In this document: one piece after another, positions 48,101-52,729 of the stretch
How the letters are laid out: each line of letters starts with the position of its first letter
Position numbering within the stretch: position 1 is the stretch's first letter
From: Ardenticatenaceae bacterium
Lineage (GTDB): Bacteria; Chloroflexota; Anaerolineae; Promineifilales; Promineifilaceae
NCBI GenBank assembly: GCA_020634375.1
Contig: JACKBX010000003.1
Coordinates: 626,659 to 690,658 of the forward strand
Length of the DNA: 64,000 bases
Reading direction: 5' to 3'
Made by a program: the position numbers and the translations under genes
Notes under the pieces: model-generated
Told to the model about the DNA's origin: nothing
Database searches by the model: none
The model's input: the letters and a program-made list of their open reading frames with translations, nothing else

Positions 48101-48367
48101 GTTGTTTTGCACGGTGTAGGTGACGGTGAGGTCGCCGCCGGCCTGGTAGCTGGATTGGGCGCGGGTGATGGTGAGGGGTTGCGCAAGGGTGACGGGGGCG
48201 TTGGCTGCGGCAACGGCCGTTGCCAAACTATCCTGCCTATCACCTGTACCTGCCTGTACAATACCTCTTTGAATGGGTAACGCTGCCAGCGGCGCAATTA
48301 ACTGCGCCAATAACGACATACTTACCAATGCAGATATCCATTTCATGAACCAGCCTTTTACTTGCAT
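36161..48367 (-). CDS. Giant secreted multidomain protein (4068 residues)
   Basis: One uninterrupted 12.2-kb frame with AGGAGA before the ATG and a signal peptide (about 8-31). Approximate layout: 60-210 DUF11-like domain (NNLSASHFPDLAEGLTVTDTI); 255-365 transglutaminase-like domain (GNSADQSSLLIAMLRGAGYPARY, HWWVQAYLPGSGWLDLDPT) in which the expected catalytic Cys is not visible; 790-915 three hydrophobic stretches; 1250-1850 NEW3/Ig-like repeats; 1876-1930 a seven-residue repeat from heptamer DNA; 1944-2980 four beta-sandwich modules of about 265 residues, each opening with a (H/R)YEEDD...LYNG motif and containing WFPF.GDSV.; 2990-3437 FG-GAP/VCBS propeller with calcium-type DLDGDG motifs; 3530-4045 further NEW3/Ig-like repeats. 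The end is GGLIIYLPVVLR. It is probably a cell-surface or sheath protein. Confidence 0.9.
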   Translation of the reverse strand: MQVKGWFMKWISALVSMSLLAQLIAPLAALPIQRGIVQAGTGDRQDSLATAVAAANAPVTLAQPLTITRAQSSYQAGGDLTVTYTVQNNLSASHFPDLAEGLTVTDTIAALSSYDPLDDPNTLRGVVVSAAFSNGAAFLDASIWPDSDGSQHLFQLGDIAPSASASFTVTLSTPASAADFVELDSGVTAYATLQGRMATAVSPPIRLAPDGFANWLIATPDAARSDEAMLMQLAQLDDDPLALFDFVQGLGYEAYGGSLRGTRGTLWSEAGNSADQSSLLIAMLRGAGYPARYRHGDLPQADAQDLIASMFDVPQAIRGAIPEGTAVGDPLNDPDLLALAQDHWWVQAYLPGSGWLDLDPTIAAAAPGDIFATPASDGTDQIAELPDAIRHKLSFTLDAEHYYSFPLGGLNLQQSTVLTAVIPTAQTAGLPVNIAFAVESDVQGGVITNAQHTYTPYLAYGDSAETIFGTPIQDLLTNFPLATHFTTGLWLEVTSTAPDGRTDTYRRTIKDLIGPDLRMGGSAQLPPRDESPLLTTSDIIQVQPIPNSAYPAAQAEHALNAIYQQAPALVAAYNAYQDLTDEANDLDVITAFVDEQLPALYGAQFAQLDLMSAMFQYASTWDGRSINAETMLVKSYPDHPKLILSSQVTTDEGSLQTSFELLNIAEKAIPYPGQNLEAVQSANFLRTTAEKSMEYELLDLFLPGEVHSAVRTLLVADEQGIPTHFILAENLAELDGLAIPDDTKARIADYAATGALIAVPEQMVSMPYGEDIGFMVVAPDGNASYINADGYAAAEGLFYAIINKEIIMVALVEGSGLAFVGGFLAYIFSFFAEVFVASLGIPPLSPGELPGAVAGNAAGGKATLLGLIIAAKAALPPALGACGVSPNPPACQGGAVAGYGFVVAALVAGLAGGALDPSLPDFWVSDLSLPDPATVNTTTLTAVPTLSGPVTLNVTAVHHYSSSPSLSADWSSGHTQAAPFEQLTAVSATLSQNGTNLGSGSLAAENGRAQFSGSSQQWSLIANGAASSYAPAANGLAIVPVGSYTATTNAPQAAFVSDYAVLNDSDLYSGAFDAAFSGDVTLAGMGAAPAPNFAAAQTLTLQQGQVMVSGIDGGTVTVGGTAVSNIQSLALANVSGDLTLSDNGDLDQIALSSAADFFALTAVPATTSATVNEAIAITPALLANYSDAYTLTLTVPAGWAAGMAGETAVVTPTAKAATGSASVLLTAQSAQYPALFASAIVTLDLAANQGVDVTVAADPLIAVPMGIVQGSDYEFPLTLNHAADGRAEVPGAAFNVTVRNDATAAATFDISVSGLPAGWAVWSAGSGGPAGSTQTSVTLDAGAQQTLGLYVVPPAAPLPAPGTNYPFTVTATDGSVSDSDSDAFTMPALPFPYLTVDPLAQTVLPGSPVTVTLALQNVGNSAASFPVTVTVRGEHFSTAVLSPTVLLSSENLDTGMLSPDAIFSDEMVVDTADALPGSVYFVEARSAAGEFAPMALAAVQFASPLALPMLETAACQPEPAQSATTLLVNAFMAVETSCADGVCLAQPRLNLLGAIDSYLASAAAAGFTGDSGPIAAARDEIAAATTSAELLAALDGLSTAVTSVGTDLCEIGQHRVDGRFTPYNAAVLLGDTANFALDVTNLGTLTTTYAITVTGLPDGDQLFNEAIAPGATVNLPVNTTPAALGAVDLTADIVAVAPDVQIDVRDTAVARLNVVDKFVQVTQVSADPAFVETGVSSTTLSVEIANIANVAQDVNARTAVLAANGDTAFSADIPLTVLVGSPRTYELTSVDTSGWAAGVYTLTVNLLDESDALIPNGAGYGYLSVGQALGASHAVQPVVVAPGTVTVTTVITSEILADTAVQPPAAFLWPPTGLRVISDQLAVISDQLAVDSGQLAEADVEQPITNNQLPATNNQLPTPSDQSPISNLQSPQTITGTLILHYEQDEAATTGTWVNVGNSQASNGSYWRADTLGETAVFTVSGTWINLGFIADNSSGYADILIDGLSQGMVDLYRRDVTPVSFVYDGLSAGSHTVSIVAQDAANPLSFSDYVNLDYVDVYNGGSYADGTFEQSDTRIFRSSGWSSPINDANASGGSYIRSSNAAVWFPFTGDSVSYQALANADGGKTYLFIDGVYQATVDLYNPLVSITRTFSFDGLGAGPHIMQVSSYHGFTTIDAFITPGTAPFYTPPVPGSYARHEEDDAAFLYNGLPYTVTARSWTRSTLSSSTSDGQSMYSYTAGDTAVLTFNGVRASVGFLTTYNSGQAELFLDGSSQGVVDLYSNEDDVTSVTFAGLITGTHTFSMTVLGTANQLSNGNYVYLDYVDVWDGSSLPDGTFEEVDGRIFRSGGWDDTANADASGGAYSESALHGRPTAWFPFMGDSVTYQALDYFRSDEVSIYIDEVFQGHFDIYTGAAPTITYSFDGLGPGLHIFKLRDYREEATLDALIVPAISAPTPPPTPTVFTRVEEDDTAVLYNGLPYPITAYSWDRTDNVPAASRGQYILSSAAGDSISFNFDGTWVTAGFVSDYRGGQAELFIDGASQGVIDLYSRDTDVATFIFDGLSDTNHTISVTVLGTSHPNATGTQVKFDYFDTWDGSDLPAATYEENNPQVYLGDDFDSWDEFADAAASGGTYRRDGFQHESVAWFPFSGDSVTFLGLANDRSDHVEISIDGVNRGQFNLYSSTPITRPFSFDGLGVGPHLMTVRHTRGYLAVDAFIVPGIAPFQMPPATTGIVRYEEDDPALLYNGVYDWRIRPQTWYANKTTPIVSSGWHVYSGAAGDTVSLTFDGRWAAVGFRVRNVTSQAEIFVDGASQGVIDLQNAAGEDVRSYQFGDLITGTHTISVSVAAGTVYFDYFDVWDGQPMSDELVNASRAVDDGRLHYTANLDDAAHPNAIGGDIVIPGLYYADSNVWFPFVGDSFTLFGVTRNNLSTIEVFIDGVYVDTADFQYPYTEQTLAYHYTGLEPGPHVARINNGTTMRVDAFQSNPAEAVPYQPTAEWWDNTPAGNGLPFFGTVGIAAGMTAGDLDGDGRTEIILTADDSTNFGTLFVFRGNGEDTGDGDPILWSHDFGGGAYRTWVGSPAIAELDGQPGAEVVVAAGSELWAFHADGSTYWMTNTVSIFETLSAPAIGNLDLDPEPEIVANVGDTVEVREHDGTLLWSTTAPPHANPPVLADLTGDGLLDLILTGWDDDVWVYDFNQGAPQLVWTVVLTSSMAGTFGAPAVADIDGDGAPEVIVSHYGALTVLNGEDGSLLWTTPLDPGNPGGVSVADLDGDGAVNILTGMRYEFESGRFGMIYALNPDGSVLWEAIAEDSSSANNASVLDLNGDGAYEVAWNGQEQGFTIYNGADGDVLFNEPLANSATGTDYPLFVDVDEDGYAEVIVPTIRGVVLFGQDGVWGEARPLWNQHSYHISNVNDDLTIPANEANSWEVHNTYRTQWPQATALPVYDVTLTHTVGISGVTVLTDTFSTPPDASADPDYRWDYAQTWAQPVMTHTFVSELADMQPGETRLVAQGTAVSYTLPSGSNAITLPPLYVSAPHIVAITPPSATAFAGATAVYTLTLSNSGAATAVYTLTVGGPAANWLTLPATVEVAAGGSVAVPVTAVIPADAAAETLPIIVDVVVDNVQDAASAELVVADGLALAVSPALQSGRTGLPLTYTLTLTNLETAVQTYALAVTGTASVDLPPSVIVPGGSAASIAFAATPMSAGPQPFTVEAVGASGAADSATGTAVGVGQFGVQMALLPDTAAGGRGGVLTYTLAISNVGTLADSYALAVTVPAGWTAVLQANGSPVNELALLAGAYNRAELLLVVWPDVAAGVGDYGVSVTAVSQSAPGVMAEAAGTAQVLGGGVALAFSGGPAEIDPGAAATWSFTVTNTGSGADTFDLTPFGGLAAFVELSSTAVTLDAGQSQTVELAVSQMAALPPGALSLGLLARSQTDERVVAVAETAVTMNELEAASMAWQPPSRTVTDTLQASFLLVITNTGNVLTTYELSLAVDGGAAKSQRTQVVVPVGGAAVVPVTARVTGPGVYEVVATAVSPGGTTVMATATLTVLSETQGGLIIYLPVVLR
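42580..42745. repeat. Heptamer arrays inside the giant gene
   Basis: Stretches of (GGAGATT)n, (GGTTGTT/GGTAGCT)n and (CTGATCA/CTGTCCA)n heptamers follow one another. They stay in frame and encode a series of seven-residue units: VISDQLA, VISDQLA, VDSGQLA, EADVEQP, ITNNQLP, ATNNQLP, TPSDQSP, ISNLQSP. The insertion lies between two domains. Confidence 0.92.
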
Positions 48368-48438
48368 ATCAATCTCCTACTTATTATCTAAGACCTCAAT
48401 CCCTCAGGGTCTAAAAATTAACTTGTTTCATGGGGGCA

Positions 48439-48831
48439 TCACTCACCCCCTGTGGGTAAATCGTACTGCCCCTGAAAATCAGCTACTCCAACTCGATACG
48501 TGCCCCGGCATTCGGCAAAAGTACGGCCTTCCACACGCCCTACTTCACTGTCGTTGACCAACACAGCGCAAGAAACGGTAACACCTTGTTCCTGGCTGTA
48601 TACATCAATCTCGAAATCGAACGGGTCTGACGCACGAAAGCTCAAATCCCAGGGCAGGCTAACTGTTTTCTGTACCATGTCGCCGCGCCGATCACGGTAG
48701 AAGAGGTCTACCTGTTCGGCCGTACCGCTGACTTCGTACACAATTTTGGGGCCGCTGCTGCACGCTGCTAAAACCGCCAACAGGGAAACGGCAACGGCCG
48801 TTCCCCATAACAACTTTCTAATTCCGTGCAA
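48439..48831 (-). CDS. MmpS-like lipoprotein
   Basis: A 130-residue protein. A GGAGGTG ribosome binding site supports the TTG start at 48831 over the GTG at 48870. The signal peptide ends in a lipobox (LAVLAAC). The mature part, KIVYEVSGTAEQVDLFYRDRRG, then VSLPWDLSF, VTVSCAVLVNDSEVG and FAECRGTY, has the pattern of MmpS-type small extracellular beta-sandwich proteins. The two Cys could form a disulfide. It is upstream of, and in the same direction as, the giant exoprotein gene, with 71 bp between them, so the two may be co-expressed. Confidence 0.7.
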   Translation of the reverse strand: MHGIRKLLWGTAVAVSLLAVLAACSSGPKIVYEVSGTAEQVDLFYRDRRGDMVQKTVSLPWDLSFRASDPFDFEIDVYSQEQGVTVSCAVLVNDSEVGRVEGRTFAECRGTYRVGVADFQGQYDLPTGGE

Positions 48832-48870
48832 GATACACCTCCGTCGCTTAATAAGGCTGGTTATGCCCAC

Positions 48871-48942
48871 ATGATAAACGATTTGCGATTGGAGGTGGAC
48901 GGTTTCTGTCTACCGTCCATCGTATCCCGCTTACCGTTCACC
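48871..48942. repeat. Degenerate heptamer inverted array
   Basis: On the minus strand GTGAACG, GTAAGCG, GGATACG, ATGGACG and GTAGACA units are followed by partly complementary GTCCACC, CCAATCG and CAAATCG units. The stop of the small gene at 48931 lies in this array. Confidence 0.65.
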
Positions 48943-49125
48943 ATCTTGCGGAGGTTCATCGCTCATCTGCTGAATTAGAAAAGCCATCAAGTATTCTGGT
49001 TTTGCAAAGTGCTGGCGCTCTCCAGTATGGGGATTTTCCAATGATGCCCGCCAGGGCATATCGGTGTCATCTCGCCACAGCCGCAACAAAAAAGCGCGGT
49101 AGTTATGTTCTATTTTTCTCTTCAT
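48931..49125 (-). CDS. Small conserved-looking protein of unknown function
   Basis: A 64-residue protein from the ATG at 49125 (MKRKIEHNYRAFLLRLWRDD), with GAGG close upstream. It contains WRASLENPHTGERQHFAKPEYLMAFLIQQM. The RLWRDD, PWRASLENPHTGE and FLIQ pattern reads like a compact domain, and I believe similar short proteins occur in Chloroflexota (recollection, not checked). It is divergent from the BTAD regulator. The end is repeat-encoded. Confidence 0.6.
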   Translation of the reverse strand: MKRKIEHNYRAFLLRLWRDDTDMPWRASLENPHTGERQHFAKPEYLMAFLIQQMSDEPPQDGER

Positions 49126-49212
49126 CAGCCTCTTCCAAAGGGGGGAACATTGCACTAAAGCAATATCATCGAATACACTTTAAATAATAAACGATCAAAA
49201 AGCGATCAAAGA

Positions 49213-49250
49213 GTGGACAAGTTACAGTTTACAAGTTACAAACTTGCAAA
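49213..49250. repeat. Heptamer array (GTTACAA family) upstream of the regulator
   Basis: GTGGACAA, GTTACAG, TTTACAA, GTTACAA and ACTTGCAA units lie before the regulator. They keep the frame open upstream of its likely start. Confidence 0.75.
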
Positions 49251-49269
49251 CATGGCTCTGGAGGGAGTA

Positions 49270-52200
49270 TTGCTAACTATTCGACTATTGGGTGGCGTGA
49301 GCATTGCGTTGGCAGATCAACCCGTAACAAATCTACCAACGCGTAAGGCAGAAGCGTTATTGATTTACCTGGCGTGTCAGCAACGGCCGTTCCCCCGTGA
49401 ATTTTTGGCCGAACTGCTGTGGGATGACCGCTCGCAAGAACAAGCCCTGGCAAATCTGCGTTCCATTCTGTCTAGCCTGCGTCGCACCTTCAAGCCCTAT
49501 CTCACCATCACCCGGCAAAGTGTCGCTTTCAATCACGAAAGCGAGTATTGGCTGGATGTAGCGGAGTTTGAAAAGCAATTAGAGATTGGAAATTGGAAAT
49601 TAGCGGGTTCCAATCTCCAATCTCCTATCACTAATCTCCAACAAACAGCCGCCCTATACCGGGGGCACTTCCTCGAAGGGTTCTACCTGCGTGACAGTCG
49701 GGGGTTTGAAGAATGGGCTTTGCTGGAGCGAGAACGGCTAGACAGAACGGCCGTATCCCTCCTCTGGCAGCTCGTCATCAAGCACAGCGACAACGGCGAG
49801 TATGCTCCGGCCCTGCAATACACCGAGCAATTGCTGCATCTAGACAACCTCAGCGAACGCGCCCATCGGCAAAAAATGCTACTGCTGGCCCGCACCGGGC
49901 AGCATAACGCCGCCTTGCAACATTACGATGCCTGCTGCCGCTTACTAGCTGACGAGTTAGGCGTAGAACCAACCCCGGAAACCGATACCCTGCTGGCACA
50001 AATCCGTGCAGCCCGTGAGACAACACCTCCGCCATTACCGCCCCCCCCCCCACACTTTGTTGGCCGCGAAACCGAGCAAGCACATTTGTTAACGCTGCTG
50101 CGCAATCCTGCCTGCCGATTGATCACCCTATTAGGGCCGGGCGGCATTGGCAAAACGCGGCTGGCCGTGGAAACTGTACGGCAAATAGCAGCCCATCAAC
50201 CGGGGCAATTCTTACATGGTATCTGGTTTGTGCCGCTGGCGGAGATAAACGACGTGCGCCTGCTCGCCCCTACCCTGGCAGATTCACTGAGCCTGACGTT
50301 GGCAGGAAAAGATGATCCAGCAGAGCAATTGCTAGATTTCCTGCGCAACCAGGAGCTGCTGCTGGTATTGGATAATTTCGAGCAGCTTGCTGCTGGAGCA
50401 GATTTGTTGGCGCAACTGCTGGCAAAGGCATCAAGAGTTAAATTGTTGGTGACAAGCCAGGAACCGTTGCATTTGCAGGAGGAGTGGCTGGTGGATGTGG
50501 ACGGGCTGACAGTAGATGAGTCAGCGAACACAGCTTCCTCGCCCGCTACCGACCTTTTTTTGCAAATTAGCAAGCGGTTGAACGCGGCATTCAAACCAAC
50601 GGCCGTAGATATGACGGCCGTTACCCAAATTTGTCGTTTACTGGAAGGGCTGCCCTTGGGCATCGAGCTGGCGGCGGCATGGATCCGCCAATTTTCACCC
50701 CCGCAAATTGCCGCAGAAATTGCACAAGGGCTAGATTTTCTGGCAACGCACATGCGCAATGTGCCGGAACGTCATCGCAGTTTACGGGCAATCTTCGATT
50801 ATTCCTGGCAGCAGTTGCAACCCGAAACACAGGCTGTTTTTGTGCAGTTAGCTGTGTTTCATGGGGAGTTTTCGCTGGAGGCAGCAACGGCCGTTATCAC
50901 CGAAACGGCCGTCCTCCCCCACTTACAAACCCTGTCAGAAAAAGCATTGCTGCGACACACAGCAGACCACTACGACTTGCACCCCATGTTGCGTCGATAT
51001 GCCGCCGAAAAATTGGCCGCCACGCCCGAAATCGAAGAGGCAGCACGGCAGCGCCATGCTGTCCACTACCTGGAATTTTTGGCCGCGCACAGCGGAGATG
51101 AAACGGAACATCGCCAAGCTGTGCAGGCGAAGTTAGCCAATATCCGTGCGGGGTGGTTGTGGACGGCAGTGCAGCACGATTATGCTACACTGCTCAACTC
51201 ATCTGTATCACTGCACAACTTCTACAGCATCAACAGCAAATTCCGTGAAGGTATTGACGCCTTTCAAGATGCACTGGCACAGTTGCATGACACAGCAGAC
51301 AATCCTCTCTTCGCGCAAGCGCGGGGTGATATGCTAGGACGCAAAGCGCGGATGCATATTCACATTGGGCAGTTAGAAGCAGCCACCTGCGATCTCGATG
51401 AAGCCGGTTCCCTTTTGCGTCAAATAGACGACCCCCAGCGCCTGTCCATTATATTGGGCTATGCAGCCATTAATGCCTACTATGCTGGAGATTTTGAGCG
51501 CGTAGCAACGCTGACCCAGGAAAGCCTGCAACTGGCAGAAATAGCAGGGGATCAAGATGGCATTGCTTTTGCCTACAACATGCTGGGCAGCAGCGCCAAA
51601 GCACAAGGCCATTACGCGGATGCAATCCGTCATTTTGAGCAAGCGAGGGTGGTTTACCACCGCGTTGATGATGAGTTGGGCGAGGCAATGGTGCTCAACA
51701 ATCTGGGGAATGCAGCGCAGGCAATGGGCGATTTTGCAACTGCTCAGGCACATTACCTGGATTGCAGCCGCTTGTTTAAGGCGCACAATCATATGTACGG
51801 AGCAGCAACAACGTTGGCAAATGCAGGTCGTCTGGCAAGAAAGCAAGGGGATCTTGCGCAAGCGCAGGCTTTGCTAACAGAAAGCCTGACTCTCAAACGA
51901 GAGATGGCCGATGAACGCGGAACGGCCGTTGCCCTCGTTGGGTTAGGCGATGTTTTCCTCTCTGCCGGAGATAATCTCGCAGCGCAAAGTCATTTGCATG
52001 AAGCGCTCACGCTGGCGCACAAAAGCGGTGATGTCAAGCTGGTGCTAGAGGTTTTGGGCGCGTTCAGTGTGCTGGCACAACAACAGCAGCGCCTAACCCT
52101 CGCGGCTTTGCTGCTGGCCTTTGTGGAAGAGCATAAAGCAACACCACAAGAAGTGCGGGAACGGATTATGGAGATGCGGGCAAGTGTGGGGGGAACGGCC

Positions 52201-52275
52201 GTTGCCAAAGCCCAAAAACAGATTGAGCAGCACTCATTAAACAGCATCATCAAAATGGTATTAGCAGAATGGTGA
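49270..52275 (+). CDS. BTAD/SARP-type transcriptional regulator with NB-ARC ATPase and TPR domains
   Basis: A 1001-residue AfsR-like regulator. An N-terminal winged-helix DNA-binding domain (about 1-85, PTRKAEALLIYLACQQRPFPREFLAELLWDD, LANLRSILSSLRRTF) is followed by a bacterial transcriptional activation domain (about 100-240, ERAHRQKMLLLARTGQHNAALQHYDACCRLL, ELGVEPTPET). After a Pro linker come an NB-ARC ATPase with Walker A GPGGIGKTR and Walker B LLLVLDNFEQL, and a superhelix of TPR units up to the end. The TTG at 49270 has GGAGGG 6 bp upstream; the ATG at 49252 is an alternative. It lies 150 bp before the ACP-ligase cluster and may control it (inference). A C11 tract lies in the linker, and heptamers form an in-frame insert near residue 105. 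Confidence 0.9.
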   Translation: MLTIRLLGGVSIALADQPVTNLPTRKAEALLIYLACQQRPFPREFLAELLWDDRSQEQALANLRSILSSLRRTFKPYLTITRQSVAFNHESEYWLDVAEFEKQLEIGNWKLAGSNLQSPITNLQQTAALYRGHFLEGFYLRDSRGFEEWALLERERLDRTAVSLLWQLVIKHSDNGEYAPALQYTEQLLHLDNLSERAHRQKMLLLARTGQHNAALQHYDACCRLLADELGVEPTPETDTLLAQIRAARETTPPPLPPPPPHFVGRETEQAHLLTLLRNPACRLITLLGPGGIGKTRLAVETVRQIAAHQPGQFLHGIWFVPLAEINDVRLLAPTLADSLSLTLAGKDDPAEQLLDFLRNQELLLVLDNFEQLAAGADLLAQLLAKASRVKLLVTSQEPLHLQEEWLVDVDGLTVDESANTASSPATDLFLQISKRLNAAFKPTAVDMTAVTQICRLLEGLPLGIELAAAWIRQFSPPQIAAEIAQGLDFLATHMRNVPERHRSLRAIFDYSWQQLQPETQAVFVQLAVFHGEFSLEAATAVITETAVLPHLQTLSEKALLRHTADHYDLHPMLRRYAAEKLAATPEIEEAARQRHAVHYLEFLAAHSGDETEHRQAVQAKLANIRAGWLWTAVQHDYATLLNSSVSLHNFYSINSKFREGIDAFQDALAQLHDTADNPLFAQARGDMLGRKARMHIHIGQLEAATCDLDEAGSLLRQIDDPQRLSIILGYAAINAYYAGDFERVATLTQESLQLAEIAGDQDGIAFAYNMLGSSAKAQGHYADAIRHFEQARVVYHRVDDELGEAMVLNNLGNAAQAMGDFATAQAHYLDCSRLFKAHNHMYGAATTLANAGRLARKQGDLAQAQALLTESLTLKREMADERGTAVALVGLGDVFLSAGDNLAAQSHLHEALTLAHKSGDVKLVLEVLGAFSVLAQQQQRLTLAALLLAFVEEHKATPQEVRERIMEMRASVGGTAVAKAQKQIEQHSLNSIIKMVLAEW
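49579..49645. repeat. In-frame heptamer inverted repeat inside the regulator gene
   Basis: AGATTGG and AAATTGG units are followed by CCAATCT, CCAATCT, ACTAATCT and CCAAC units. They encode EIGNWKLAGSNLQSPITNLQQ without a stop, at the border of the DNA-binding and BTAD domains. Confidence 0.85.
50041..50051 (+). repeat. C11 homopolymer tract inside the regulator gene
   Basis: Eleven consecutive C encode part of the poly-Pro linker just before the NB-ARC domain. Such tracts are prone to slippage. Confidence 0.9.
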
Positions 52276-52423
52276 TGCCCCCCTCGCCGAAAGCCGAATC
52301 GCAAGATTGAACCCGTAAGATTTTCCCCTAGAGTAGAAGTATGTCCAACGACCAAAACCCCTGTACCTCTACTAAAAAAAACTGACTTTAGCAAGCCAAC
52401 AATACACAGTAAAAAGGATAATC

Positions 52424-52666
52424 ATGGATATTAAGGAGCAAATTCGACAATACTTGGCGGAAAATTTCTTATTTAGCGACAACGGCTTCAACCTGAGCGA
52501 TGATGATTCATTCCTGGAAGAAGAAGTCGTAGACTCCACCGGCGTCATGGAATTGGTCTTATTTGTAGAAGACAACTTTGGCGTTTCCGTCGCCGATGAA
52601 GAAATCGTTCCCGACAACTTTGACTCCGTAAACCAACTGGCGGCGTATATTCAGCGGAAGAAATGA
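52424..52666 (+). CDS. Acyl carrier protein
   Basis: An 80-residue acidic protein with the acyl-carrier fold. The phosphopantetheine attachment Ser is in EEVVDSTGVMELVLFVEDNFG (DSTG instead of the classical DSLD/DSLS), followed by FGVSVADEEIVPDNFDSVNQLAAYI. AAAAGGA precedes the ATG. It is the first gene of a five-gene cluster. The adjacent AMP-forming ligase probably loads it, which points to a specialised acyl or amino-acyl pathway rather than bulk fatty acid synthesis. Confidence 0.92.
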   Translation: MDIKEQIRQYLAENFLFSDNGFNLSDDDSFLEEEVVDSTGVMELVLFVEDNFGVSVADEEIVPDNFDSVNQLAAYIQRKK

Positions 52667-52716
52667 AAACGTGAAACGTGAGGCGTGAAATAGCGCAATT
52701 GTTCATCACGTTTCAC
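52667..52716. repeat. Heptamer inverted repeat (GTGAAAC family)
   Basis: CGTGAAA, CGTGAGG and CGTGAAA units and the complementary TCACGTTTCACTT lie in the gap between the ACP and ligase genes. Confidence 0.85.
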
Positions 52717-52729
52717 TTCAAGGATACCT

